A DNA stretch of 48,703 nucleotides from Candidatus Aveggerthella excrementigallinarum (GTDB taxonomy: Bacteria; Actinomycetota; Coriobacteriia; Coriobacteriales; Eggerthellaceae): NCBI GenBank assembly GCA_018715725.1, contig DVLD01000194.1, positions 1 to 48,703 on the forward strand, given 5' to 3'. The notes below the pieces were generated by a model, which ran no database searches, was not told the origin of the DNA, and was given only the letters and a program-made list of their open reading frames with translations. The position numbers and the translations under genes were made by a program. Positions 19,688-29,769 of this stretch are shown here, one piece after another; the first letter of the stretch is position 1, and each line of letters opens with the position of its first letter.

Positions 19688-22432
19688 TCACCAATAGTAC
19701 GAAGAAGGCAGCCATTCCACGTAAACAGAGGAGCCATTCTTGTAATAGATACGCTGGGCGGCTGCGGAAGAACTGCTCGTATACCATGAAATAGGCTCGA
19801 TGTAGTCATACCAGTCAGCCTGGATGCCCCAGAACTCACACGTCAGAACGTTATCGTACGTATACGTGCGAATCTTTACCGGGTGGCCGGTGCTGTTGCG
19901 GATGACAAGGTCCGAGGTGCCCCAGCTTACCATTGCGTCAAGCCCAATCGGCACATAGACCGACGGTACGGAATGGTTCTGCCGGTCGACAATCTCGAAC
20001 CCTGCTCGAATTGCCGCACCATAAATCGTGGTCGAAGCCTGGCAGATGCCGCCACCGTAACCAATGCCGCCAACAACACCTGCTGGCAGATAGCCCTCCG
20101 CTGCACCGCAGCGACCCGTCACGCCATAGAACGACACGCTCTCGCCTGGCTGCACCACGACGCCGTCAAAACAGTCGAGCGCTCGTTGCATGTTGTACGT
20201 TCCGTTCCACGTGTTCTGCGAGTACGTAGTGAAGCTACCAATAAGGTCCTCGAAGTCGTGCGGGACGTAATTCGACGTGATGAGACGCCACTTTTGGGCG
20301 ACGGTCCCATTCGACTCGTAGATTTGGACGTTCGCGCCGTCGTATCCGCCCGCCCCGTTCACGTCAAGGGCATAGTCACCGAACGCCGAAATGAAGGAGT
20401 AGCTTCCATCGTCGTTCACCACGGCTTTCCATAGTTGGGCGTCCGTGCCGTTCCAAGCATATTGCTGCACGTTCGCGCCGGACCACGGCTTGCTCGCAAC
20501 GTCGAGCGCTTTCTGAGAGCGGGCGTTCAACAGTCGATAATATCCGTTTCCAGCAGATTCAATCACCCACGCCTGAGCGCCGGAGTCATTTCGCGTCCAC
20601 ACCTGAACGTTGGCACAATCCGCCCTCGAGCCGTCGTAAACGTCTAGGGCGCGTCCATCGGCAAGCCATTGTACGACGTACGTGCCGTCATCGATTGGCG
20701 CGACAGGGTCGGCATAATACGTTTGCGCCGCTGTCCAGTTCTGCTCGTACGACCAGATCGGGCAGCCATCGTTCGTGCCGTCTCCCGAGACGTCCAACAT
20801 CTTGCCGGTTTCAACGTTCTTGAAGCACAAGCCCCCGGACGGCGAGAAAACAGGCGTCCAAAGCTGCCGCCTCTCTTCCGCGCCCAAAGGCTGTTCGAGC
20901 GACACGGCGTCATCCCCCCATGCCGTCAAGAACTGGTTGTTCCCGCTCATTGGCTGAATGGTGAGAGCTTCAGCGACCGCTCCGTCGCCTTCTGCGGAAT
21001 CGCTGGCGGACTCGCTAGCCAAAACAGCGTAAGACTTCCACTTCAGCAAAAACTTCTGGGCAGGAGTATTATTGCGCTCCCAAAGCTGAATGCTCGTGCC
21101 GTAGGCTCCCCCCGCGCTTCTGACGTCAACTGCTTTACTCGCATTCAAGGCGCTCGTCAGCGTGTAGAGACCATCCTCGATGGCCCGCTCAACGGGAGCA
21201 AGGCGCCACTGCTGCGCGGCAGAACCGTCGGGAGCATACGTCCTCACCTCCGCCCCCGGCTTCGCGGCGTTCCCTTGCACGCTAAGCGCGAGCCCATTCG
21301 ACCGCGAGGTGATGGTGAAGACGCCGTCGCCGACTGCGCGCAAGGACCATTCCTGGTTCGCACACTGCTCGATGCACTCCCACTGATGCACGCGCTTGCC
21401 GGGCGTTAGGTAACTACCGTCCGAATCAAGCATCTTGCCGGAATTAACGCATCTGAAAGAAATATACCCGTTCGATTTGACCTCGACCATGAACTGCCGT
21501 GCAAGAGAGGCGCTTTCGTTCGTCAGGCTCACCCCGACACCATCGTTTCGAGATTGCTCGGAAAGGCCAACGGCAAGAGAGGAGTCCAGAACGCTTTCGA
21601 TGCAGTAAGCTCCCGGCTCGATTTCATCGGAGACCGGAACATCCGGGGCTACGTCGAGGAATGAAAATTGCTGCGCTTTCGTGCCGTTGGCGGAATACAG
21701 CTGAACATTCGTGCAGTTCTCTTCACCCGACCCGTCGATATCGAGCGCGAGGTCCTCCGACAGTTTGCTGACGATGGCAAACGAGCCGTTTTCGTTCTCG
21801 CGAAGGAGCCATTTCTGCTCGTCAGACCCATTGTATTCATTTTGTTGGATGTTCGCTCCCGATTTCGGGACGCCGCCTTCTACCTCTACAACCTTACCGG
21901 AGCCCACGTTCGTCAACGTGCAATACCCGTCCGAGTCAAATGCGACCTGGAATTGCTGGGCTTTCGTCATATTCGAGCTATATATTTGAACGTTCGCGCC
22001 GTTGGCAAGCGAGCCGGACGCGATATCCAGCACCTTGTCGTTGGTCAAAAGGGAATAAACCAGATACACGCCCTCTTCTATGGAGGCGTTCGGGGCCGGC
22101 GCTTGGGCCTTTGGCCCTTGACCGCCTCGTTCTACGACATCGCTTTCGCCCGTCCCTTGCAGGAGCGAATCGCCGGTAGACTCGCTCTCGCCGGCATCGT
22201 CGGAGGCGTCGCCAGTGGCTATTTCGTTTGCGGAATCCTCCGTCGGTGGCGCAGCGCCCTGGTTTTCCTGCCTCTCGGCAGACGCCTCCTCGCTTGTGGA
22301 CAAGGCGGCCCCCTCCGCCTGACTCCCCCCGTCGGGCCCAACCGAAGAAGAGACAGCCCAGGCGGGAACGAACTGGAAGCACAGAACGAACGCGAGAACA
22401 AACGACAGCAATCGAACCGAGGAAAGCTTCAT
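19688..22432 (-). CDS. Secreted protein with tandem ricin-type beta-trefoil domains and C-terminal VanW domain
   Basis: Signal peptide MKLSSVRLLSFVLAFVLCFQFVPAWA; 12 Q-x-W/F-like trefoil motifs; C-terminal VanW-like NMQRALDCFDGVVVQPGESVSFYGVTGRCGAAEGYLPAGVVGGIGYGGGICQASTTIYGAAIRAG. Confidence 0.88.
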   Translation of the reverse strand: MKLSSVRLLSFVLAFVLCFQFVPAWAVSSSVGPDGGSQAEGAALSTSEEASAERQENQGAAPPTEDSANEIATGDASDDAGESESTGDSLLQGTGESDVVERGGQGPKAQAPAPNASIEEGVYLVYSLLTNDKVLDIASGSLANGANVQIYSSNMTKAQQFQVAFDSDGYCTLTNVGSGKVVEVEGGVPKSGANIQQNEYNGSDEQKWLLRENENGSFAIVSKLSEDLALDIDGSGEENCTNVQLYSANGTKAQQFSFLDVAPDVPVSDEIEPGAYCIESVLDSSLAVGLSEQSRNDGVGVSLTNESASLARQFMVEVKSNGYISFRCVNSGKMLDSDGSYLTPGKRVHQWECIEQCANQEWSLRAVGDGVFTITSRSNGLALSVQGNAAKPGAEVRTYAPDGSAAQQWRLAPVERAIEDGLYTLTSALNASKAVDVRSAGGAYGTSIQLWERNNTPAQKFLLKWKSYAVLASESASDSAEGDGAVAEALTIQPMSGNNQFLTAWGDDAVSLEQPLGAEERRQLWTPVFSPSGGLCFKNVETGKMLDVSGDGTNDGCPIWSYEQNWTAAQTYYADPVAPIDDGTYVVQWLADGRALDVYDGSRADCANVQVWTRNDSGAQAWVIESAGNGYYRLLNARSQKALDVASKPWSGANVQQYAWNGTDAQLWKAVVNDDGSYSFISAFGDYALDVNGAGGYDGANVQIYESNGTVAQKWRLITSNYVPHDFEDLIGSFTTYSQNTWNGTYNMQRALDCFDGVVVQPGESVSFYGVTGRCGAAEGYLPAGVVGGIGYGGGICQASTTIYGAAIRAGFEIVDRQNHSVPSVYVPIGLDAMVSWGTSDLVIRNSTGHPVKIRTYTYDNVLTCEFWGIQADWYDYIEPISWYTSSSSAAAQRIYYKNGSSVYVEWLPSSYYW

Positions 22433-22610
22433 ATTTGCACCTTTCCATAAGATTCCCATATTGCGTTCACTTTATCAAAACAGTATTTCACGTGGTGCAT
22501 ATTGTCCTGAACGGTGAGATCAATCGACCGGCGCAATCTTCAAACGTGTTGCAAGCGCAATCTGTTTTCGACAATCGCTTCATCCGGCGGAATCAAGCTG
22601 AACCCTGACG

Positions 22611-22616
22611 TATAAT
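22611..22616 (+). promoter_or_regulatory. Consensus -10 box (TATAAT) upstream of the first glycosyltransferase
   Basis: TATAAT about 11 nt before ATG 22627. Confidence 0.5.
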
Positions 22617-22626
22617 GCACGGGATT

Positions 22627-23874
22627 ATGGATTCCGCAGCAAACAGAACAATCCGCCGTCGTTTGCGCATCGCCGTCGTCACCATGGGCGTGAAGCTCGG
22701 CGACGAGACGCGTGGTTACACGCGCTTTCGGTTCATCGCGCAAATGCTTGCCGAGCACGGCTTCGACGTGGACCTCATCACGTCTTCGTTCCAACACTGG
22801 GAGAAGGCCCACCGCGATGTGGCGAAGGCGTGCTACCGCGACCTTCCGTACAACGTGGTGTTCATCGACGAGCCCGGCTACAAGCGCAACCTGGACCTTG
22901 GACGGATTCGCAGCCACAGCGTCGCCGCGAAGAACATGCGCGCCCACTTCGAAGCGAACCGCGGGCGCTACGCTTTGATTTACGCGGAGATTCCGCCGAA
23001 CGACGTCGCCCGCGCCTGTGCCGAGGCGGCGCGCGATGCGGGCATCCCCTTCGTCGTCGACGTGAACGACCTCTGGCCCGAGGCCATGCGCATGGTCATC
23101 GACGTGCCGCTTGTGAGCGATGTGGCATTCCACTCGTTCGCGCGCGACGCGAAAATCGTCTACAACCTGTGTGCCGCCGTTGTGGGCACGAGCGACGAAT
23201 ACGCCGCCCGTCCGCTCAAGGACCGCGAGCGCCCCTGTCCCACTCGCACGGTGTACGTGGGCAACGACCTTAAAGCCTTCGACGCGGGCATCGCGCAGTA
23301 TGCCGACGAAATCGAAAAACCAGCGAACGAGCTGTGGGTCGCCTACGCGGGCACGCTTGGCGCGAGCTACGACCTCTCGACGCTTATCAAAGCGGCAGCG
23401 CTGCTCGACGCAAAGCTTCCGAACTTGCGCGTGCTCATCCTGGGAGACGGGCCCGACCGAGAACGACTCGAGCGCGAAGCGCAGGACTTCCGCGCGCCCG
23501 TGCGCTTCCTGGGATACCAAGACTACCCGCACATGGCCGCGTGGCTTTCGAAATGCGATATCGTGGTGAACTCCCTCGTGCGCAGCGCAGCACAGTCCAT
23601 CGTCACGAAGATCGGCGACTACCTGGCCAGTGGAAAGCCCATGGTCAACACCGGTTCGAGCCCCGAGTTCTGCGCCAAAGTCGCGCACGACGGATTCGGC
23701 GTGAACGTCGAGGCGGAAAACGTGCCCGCCCTTGCCGAGGCCATCGAGCGCCTCGCCGTGAACAGCAGCAGGCGCAAGATCATGGGAGCTCGCGCACGCC
23801 ATGTCGCCGAGCAGGAGTTCGATCAGAACACGTCATACCTGCAGATTGTGCGCCTTATCCAGTCATTGACGTGA
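22627..23874 (+). CDS. Glycosyltransferase, GT4/GT-B type
   Basis: RIAVVTMGVKLGDETRGYTRFRFIAQMLAEHGFDVDLIT...LGDGPDRERLEREAQDFRAPVRFLGYQDYPHMAAWLSKCDIVVNSL. Confidence 0.87.
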   Translation: MDSAANRTIRRRLRIAVVTMGVKLGDETRGYTRFRFIAQMLAEHGFDVDLITSSFQHWEKAHRDVAKACYRDLPYNVVFIDEPGYKRNLDLGRIRSHSVAAKNMRAHFEANRGRYALIYAEIPPNDVARACAEAARDAGIPFVVDVNDLWPEAMRMVIDVPLVSDVAFHSFARDAKIVYNLCAAVVGTSDEYAARPLKDRERPCPTRTVYVGNDLKAFDAGIAQYADEIEKPANELWVAYAGTLGASYDLSTLIKAAALLDAKLPNLRVLILGDGPDRERLEREAQDFRAPVRFLGYQDYPHMAAWLSKCDIVVNSLVRSAAQSIVTKIGDYLASGKPMVNTGSSPEFCAKVAHDGFGVNVEAENVPALAEAIERLAVNSSRRKIMGARARHVAEQEFDQNTSYLQIVRLIQSLT

Positions 23875-23988
23875 CGCGCCTTCGAAGCGAGTTGACGCGC
23901 CAAGAATACCGCGCCCTCATGCTGCGCGGTACAATACCGCTCGAGCAATCGCGCGCCAGCATGCGCGCTGCACCATAGGAGGAACAGC

Positions 23989-25428
23989 ATGGCAGAAAGC
24001 CGCAAGCCCATTCCGTTCAGCCCACCCGACATCACCGAGGCCGAAATCGAGGCGGTCGCGGACGCGCTGCGCAGCGGCTGGATCACCACGGGCCCGCGCA
24101 CGAAAGAGCTCGAGCGCCGCCTCTGCGCCTTCACCGGTGCCGACGGCTTCGTCTGCCTGAACTCCGCCACCGCCGCGCTCGAATGCGCCCTGCGCCTGCT
24201 CGGCGTTGGCCCCGGTGACGAGGTCATCACGAGCGCGTACACCTACACCGCCTCCGCCTCGCCCATTCACCATGTGGGCGCGAAAATCGTGCTCGTGGAC
24301 ACGGCGCCCGGCTCCTACGAGATGGACTACATGGCGCTTTCCGACGCCATCACCGAGCGGACGAAAGCCGTCATCCCCGTGGACATCGCCGGCCGCATGT
24401 GCGATTACAATCAACTACGCAGCATGCTGCAGCTCAACCGCGCGAAATGGCGCCCGGAAACCGACGTCCAGCGCTGCTTCGACCGCGTGCCCATCGTGGC
24501 CGACGCCGCGCACGCCCTGGGCGCCACCTGGCATGACATGAAGTGCGGCTCCGTGGCGGACTTCACCACGTTCTCGTTCCACGCCGTGAAGAACTTCACC
24601 ACCGCCGAAGGCGGCGGACTGGCGTGGCGCCTGCCGAGGGCAGCGGCCGACCCGATGGCATGGAATGCCCCCGCAACGCCGGCAGTGACCTCCGAGGAGC
24701 TGTACCGTCGCGTCATGCTGCTCTCGCTGCACGGTCAGAGCAAGGACGCGCTGGCCAAGGCGAAAGCGGGCGCGTGGGAGTACGACATCGAGTTCCTTGG
24801 CTGGAAGTACAACATGACCGACATCATGGCGGCCATCGGCGGCGTGCAGCTTGACCGTTATCCCGCCCTGCTGGCTCGACGCCGCCAGCTCATCGAGCGC
24901 TACGAGCGTGGCCTTGCGGACTTGCCGGTCACCACGCTCGAGCACTACGGACGGTGGGGCGCATCAAGCGGGCATCTGATGCTCGTGCGCCTGGACGGGC
25001 GCGAGGAGGCGTTCCGCAATCGCGTCATCGAGCTCATGGCGGAAGCCGGCGTGTCGACGAACGTCCATTACAAGCCGCTGCCCATGATGACGGCGTACCG
25101 GAAGCTCGGGTTCGACATCAAGGACTACCCGAACGCCTACAAGCAGTTCCGCAACGAGATCACCCTGCCCCTGCACACGCTGCTCTCCGACGAGGACGTC
25201 GACCGCGTGGTGGCGGAGCTCGCGCGCGCCATGGAGCAAGCGGAGGCCGAAGGACTTGGCGCCGCGACCGGCGAGAGCGCGGCGGAAGCGCGCCTGCAAG
25301 CGTACATCAAGCGCATGGACGAGACGGGCGGCTGGAGCGGCGACGCCGCCCCGCGCGCCTTCGCCGTGGGCGACGAGGAGCAGCCGGTGAGCCCTGAGGA
25401 CATCGCGCGCGAGATGGAAGACCGATGA
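23989..25428 (+). CDS. DegT/DnrJ/EryC1/StrS-type PLP aminotransferase
   Basis: IPFSPPDITEAEIEAVADALRSGWITTGPRTKELERRL...VADAAHALGATW...FTTFSFHAVKNFTTAEGGGL. Confidence 0.93.
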   Translation: MAESRKPIPFSPPDITEAEIEAVADALRSGWITTGPRTKELERRLCAFTGADGFVCLNSATAALECALRLLGVGPGDEVITSAYTYTASASPIHHVGAKIVLVDTAPGSYEMDYMALSDAITERTKAVIPVDIAGRMCDYNQLRSMLQLNRAKWRPETDVQRCFDRVPIVADAAHALGATWHDMKCGSVADFTTFSFHAVKNFTTAEGGGLAWRLPRAAADPMAWNAPATPAVTSEELYRRVMLLSLHGQSKDALAKAKAGAWEYDIEFLGWKYNMTDIMAAIGGVQLDRYPALLARRRQLIERYERGLADLPVTTLEHYGRWGASSGHLMLVRLDGREEAFRNRVIELMAEAGVSTNVHYKPLPMMTAYRKLGFDIKDYPNAYKQFRNEITLPLHTLLSDEDVDRVVAELARAMEQAEAEGLGAATGESAAEARLQAYIKRMDETGGWSGDAAPRAFAVGDEEQPVSPEDIAREMEDR

Positions 25429-26144
25429 GCGACATCGAGCAGACGCACGAGACGCTCGTGAAAAGCCAGTCAGGGGCAGCAGGCGAAGGCCGTCGAGGCA
25501 CCGACCAGTACCCGCCGTTCAAAGAGACTGCCTACCTGCGCGTGGGCAAGCGCGCCTGCGACATCGCCGTCGGCATCGCGGCGCTCCCCTTCGTGCTCGT
25601 GCTCATCGCGATCGTGGGGCCCATGATCGCCCACGAGGACAAAGGGCCCGTGTTCTACAACGCACCGCGCGTGGGCAAGAACGGCCGCGAGTTCACCATG
25701 TACAAGTTCCGTTCCATGAAGGTAAACGCGCCCGATTTGCTCATGCCCGACGGCTCCACGTACAACGGCGCCGACGACCCGCGCATGACGAAGGTCGGCG
25801 CCTTCCTGCGCAAGACGAGCCTCGACGAGTTCCCGCAGTTCTTGAACGTACTCAAAGGCGACATGAGCGTTGTGGGACCCCGCCCCGACCTCAAGCGCGA
25901 GACCGAACTGTACGAAGGCAACGAAGGCGACAAGCTGCTCGTAAAGCCGGGCATCACGGGATACAGCGCCGTGAAGGTGCGCAACTCCGCCCCATGGCAC
26001 GAGCGCCTGAAACTTGACGTATGGTACGTCCACAATGTGACGTTCGCCCTGGACGTGAAGGTCTTCTTCGCCACCTTCGGCGCCGTGTTCGGGCAGAAAG
26101 GGATTTACGTTGAGGAAGAGAGCGAGGGCGAGCAGTCGGTCTAG
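25425..26144 (+). CDS. Undecaprenyl-phosphate sugar-phosphotransferase (bacterial sugar transferase family)
   Basis: GKRACDIAVGIAALPFVLVLIAIVGPMIAHEDKGPVFYNAPRVGKNGREFTMYKFRSM...LRKTSLDEFPQFLNVLKGDMSVVGPRP; 4-nt overlap with the aminotransferase. Confidence 0.95.
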   Translation: MSDIEQTHETLVKSQSGAAGEGRRGTDQYPPFKETAYLRVGKRACDIAVGIAALPFVLVLIAIVGPMIAHEDKGPVFYNAPRVGKNGREFTMYKFRSMKVNAPDLLMPDGSTYNGADDPRMTKVGAFLRKTSLDEFPQFLNVLKGDMSVVGPRPDLKRETELYEGNEGDKLLVKPGITGYSAVKVRNSAPWHERLKLDVWYVHNVTFALDVKVFFATFGAVFGQKGIYVEEESEGEQSV

Positions 26145-26219
26145 CTCTTCTGCCGCGCCCTCACCACGCAACCGAGGCGAGGGCTCCTTAGCAATGGACG
26201 CCCTCGCTGAGGCTTGCGA

Positions 26220-27266
26220 TCAAGCAGCCTGCTTCTCCCCCGTCGACGAAATCGCTTTGACCACGACATCGAAGAGCTTCTGGCACGGCTTCACCAGCAC
26301 CGTATCCACGATGATGGCAAGCGCCAGTGTGATGCCGAACACCGCAATAGTCACTCCCACATGAGCCCCGATGGAGGAAACGCCCATAAACTGCGGCAGA
26401 CTGTGCGCCAAGGGCATGAGCACCATCATGTGAATAAGATAGACGCTGAAAGAATGCTTCGCCAAGTACGAGACGACCTTGCTCGGATTCGCATCGCGGA
26501 AAACGCGCAGAATCGTCACGTACAGGGCAACGGCGGTCAGCGTGTACAGCGGAGAAAGGTCGAAAGCGTTCACTCCCCAGCCCGCCGTCACAAGCGTCAC
26601 GTTCGCCAGGTAGCTCACCAGCCCGACAATCCCCAGCATCGTCGTCGCACGACGATGCTGGGCGACTTCGTCAACGAAGGCGCCCAGGAAAAACGCAAAG
26701 GCAAACCCTCCGAAAAGGTTCCCCCAGCCAAAATCAATCCCCAGGTTCGAGAACAACGTAACAAAAAGGCTATACCCGAGCCCGATTCCCGCGAAACACT
26801 TCTTTCCGAAAACGGTCAGGCGCGAGAATCCTCCTGCGACGAACGGAGCAGCAAGCAAAAACCCGAACAGGGAGAATACGAACCAGTATTCCATCGAATT
26901 GAACGCACCGAGCGTGTTGATCGCAAAGCTCTTGAACACATTGTCGACGCTCCCGAAATTTGGGGCAAGGTTATACAGCGTTCTTACGAAGAACAGCACC
27001 AGGATCGGAAGCAAGAAATTGCGAGCACGCTTGAGATAGTACCGTTTCAAATCATCGTCGCCCTTTCTCTCTCGCAAGTTGAATTTGCCTGAGAGCAGAA
27101 AGAACAGCGCATTGGCAGTAAAGAACAGCGCTTGCAACGCCGAGACATAGAGCGAGCCAGTAGCCCAGCTCACATCGACCACCATCAAAGAATGCACCGC
27201 GACTACGAAAAACATGGCAATGACACGTACCACGTCATAGGCATACAAGCGCTCATAGGCCGGCAT
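26220..27266 (-). CDS. Membrane acyltransferase family 3
   Basis: MPAYERLYAYDVVRVIAMFFVVAVHSLMVVD...; polytopic; ...HSFSVYLIHMMVLMPLAHSLP. Confidence 0.88.
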   Translation of the reverse strand: MPAYERLYAYDVVRVIAMFFVVAVHSLMVVDVSWATGSLYVSALQALFFTANALFFLLSGKFNLRERKGDDDLKRYYLKRARNFLLPILVLFFVRTLYNLAPNFGSVDNVFKSFAINTLGAFNSMEYWFVFSLFGFLLAAPFVAGGFSRLTVFGKKCFAGIGLGYSLFVTLFSNLGIDFGWGNLFGGFAFAFFLGAFVDEVAQHRRATTMLGIVGLVSYLANVTLVTAGWGVNAFDLSPLYTLTAVALYVTILRVFRDANPSKVVSYLAKHSFSVYLIHMMVLMPLAHSLPQFMGVSSIGAHVGVTIAVFGITLALAIIVDTVLVKPCQKLFDVVVKAISSTGEKQAA

Positions 27267-27592
27267 AAGCGTCCTCCCCCACTTTGTCACAACAGCCTCG
27301 ACGGCGCCGCTCCTTAACACCGCTGCCATACCTTAATACATTTTCAGCAGCAAAGCATCGTCGGCAATTAAGCAAAGTTTTCACCTCGCAATGCGAACGA
27401 GCCTTTGTCGCAGCCGCACCGCAAATCGAATCACCGCCCTTGCATCGGCGTGCTCAACCGCAGCCCCCGCCAGGATTGACACTTGGATTTCGGCCCCGGT
27501 GGGGTTACGATTTTTTGTCTAAGACGGATCAGCGTCCGATTAGCATCCAAACGCACCAAAAGCACCGAGAACCGCTTGGAAAGGCCAGTGAT

Positions 27593-29665
27593 ATGTGGGG
27601 AACGTTCTTTCTTTCTTTGATCGCAGGGCTAATCTTCCTGTATCTGCCAGGCTTTCTTGCGATCCACGCCTTCCTGCGCTCAAAGGTTGCGAGCTTGGCT
27701 CTCGCCCCTTTGTTCAGCATTACCGCATACGTCGTAGCGTGTATATCCTACGAGATAATTGACGTTCCCTGCTCATGGCTCGTCGTGTTCTTGCCGGCAT
27801 TCTTGGTCGGCGGGGTCTTGTTTGCAGCTTCGCGCATGCTCAAGAAATCCGACAGCAAGCGAGCACACCGCGCGGCTTTCGCAAAACGCCCTGGACACGA
27901 CCAATTCTCGTGGAAGCGTCTTGCGCCGTATGTCGGCATCGGCGCGGCGATGACGTTCTTTGTGTTCGTAAAAAACCTCGATGGAGCCGATTCCTTCGTT
28001 CAGGAATACGACAACGTTTACCACCTCAACACGCTGTCAGCCTTTCTGCAATCGGGCGTTTGGTCGTGCTTCGGCAGCACACCGTACCTATCCGCCGCTG
28101 ATCTCGCAAATCCCCTGACCACTACCGGGGGCTTTTACCCAGCCGCGTGGCACACGGCCGCTGCCATGATCTCCTCGTGCTTGGGGGCGCCTGTGACCGT
28201 TGCATCCAATGCGCTGAACACGCTCCTTGCGGCTTTCGTCTTTCCTTCGAGCATGTACCTGCTTCTTGATAAGATCTTTCGCAATGACCAGAAGACCGTT
28301 CTTGCCGGCGCATTCGTGACAATGGCGTTCGCTTCATTTCCGTGGAAAATCATGCACTGGGGACCCATCTTCCCAAACTTCATGGCGCTTTGCTTCACAC
28401 CCCTAATCATCTTTCTGTTCATCTCCATCACGTCGAAAGACGCTACCAGGCTCGAGAGGGGCGTGCATGCCGCTCTCTTCATCGTCGGGTTGCTCGCACT
28501 CGCCTTTACCCAGCCGAATGCGGTGTTCACCGCCGGCACGTTCCTCATCCCCTACTGTGTTTGGCGAGCATATAGCGAGGCCGATAATCGCTTCGGCTCC
28601 CGAAAAAATGGCCCTCGATGGGCTATCGTAATCGCCGCCGGACTCTCGGTCGCTTTCCTTGCCCTGTGGGTGGTGTGCTATCACCTTCCTCCGCTTCAAA
28701 CCGTCATCATGCATCCTTGGACACCGTTCACCAACACCGCCCAAGCGGTCGCAAACGTTTTGTTCCTGTCTTTCCGCTCGACGTCCGCCCAGCTGCTCTT
28801 AGGCGCGCTGGTTGTTGTTGGCGTTGTTCAAACAATCGTCAATCGACGCCATTTTTGGATGACTGCTTCGTATGCCATCATGGCCGTCATCTATATCGCA
28901 TGCGCAGTGACCGAGAGCCCCATTCGCAACTTCTTCTCTGGCTTTTGGTACACAGACCCCATGCGCATCGCGGCGAACATGGCGTTGTTCGCCATTCCAT
29001 TGGCGGCGCTTGGCCTGTCTTCCGTAGGCTCGTTCGCATGCGAGAAAGCGCATGAAGCCCTCTCCCGTCACCAAACGGCTCCATTCTCCAAGGGGCCCCT
29101 CTTCTACGCGGTATCGCTCCTAGCGCTGGTAGTAATTTGCGCCCCCAAGTTCTCGATAGCTGGGTACCTGAACGCTGATACTGCCTTCGGTTGCGAGCGT
29201 AACGAGATCGAAGCTGCGTACCGCGTGACTGAAAACAACGTGTACGGCGCCGAGGAGCGAGAGTTCGTGCAAGATGCCCTTGAAATCATCCCGGAAGATT
29301 CGCTCGTGATCAACGAGCCCAACGACGGATCGGCGTTTGCTTTCTCGGTGGATGGACTGAACGCATATTACCGAAACATGAACGGCTACATTGGCACGAA
29401 CGAAACCGACGAGAGCATTGCCATTAGATACCACCTCGACGACATCGCCGAGGACAACGCAGTCAAAGCCGCGGTCGAGACAACTGGCGCAACCTACCTT
29501 ATTCAGCTCGACCAGAATGACGATGACCGCAAGAGCCGGTATCTGTTCTCGTACGTTGAAGACGACTGGAGAGGCATTGACGCCGTCAACGACGAGACGC
29601 CGGGCTTCGAAATCGTGCTGAGCGAGGGCGATATGAGACTGTATCGAATCACCGCTGTGTCTTAA
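27593..29665 (+). CDS. Large polytopic membrane protein, DUF6541-like (possible GT-C type)
   Basis: MWGTFFLSLIAGLIFLYLPGFLAIHAFLRSK...; many TM segments with soluble C-terminal domain; in glycan locus. Confidence 0.7.
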   Translation: MWGTFFLSLIAGLIFLYLPGFLAIHAFLRSKVASLALAPLFSITAYVVACISYEIIDVPCSWLVVFLPAFLVGGVLFAASRMLKKSDSKRAHRAAFAKRPGHDQFSWKRLAPYVGIGAAMTFFVFVKNLDGADSFVQEYDNVYHLNTLSAFLQSGVWSCFGSTPYLSAADLANPLTTTGGFYPAAWHTAAAMISSCLGAPVTVASNALNTLLAAFVFPSSMYLLLDKIFRNDQKTVLAGAFVTMAFASFPWKIMHWGPIFPNFMALCFTPLIIFLFISITSKDATRLERGVHAALFIVGLLALAFTQPNAVFTAGTFLIPYCVWRAYSEADNRFGSRKNGPRWAIVIAAGLSVAFLALWVVCYHLPPLQTVIMHPWTPFTNTAQAVANVLFLSFRSTSAQLLLGALVVVGVVQTIVNRRHFWMTASYAIMAVIYIACAVTESPIRNFFSGFWYTDPMRIAANMALFAIPLAALGLSSVGSFACEKAHEALSRHQTAPFSKGPLFYAVSLLALVVICAPKFSIAGYLNADTAFGCERNEIEAAYRVTENNVYGAEEREFVQDALEIIPEDSLVINEPNDGSAFAFSVDGLNAYYRNMNGYIGTNETDESIAIRYHLDDIAEDNAVKAAVETTGATYLIQLDQNDDDRKSRYLFSYVEDDWRGIDAVNDETPGFEIVLSEGDMRLYRITAVS

Positions 29666-29769
29666 CCGCCCGCAACCGATATGCGCTCGATCCATTTAGA
29701 CCGAGCGCAAGGTAAAACCGCTACAATATCTGTTTAGTTTTCGCCAGCAGAGACCACCATGGAGTAACC

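Noticed and set aside
19688-22432. VanW domain as a vancomycin-resistance determinant
   Set aside because: VanW-like domains are widespread in surface proteins and there is no vanHAX or other van gene here.
22540-23802. 420 aa minus-strand ORF
   Set aside because: Antisense to a clear GT4 glycosyltransferase.
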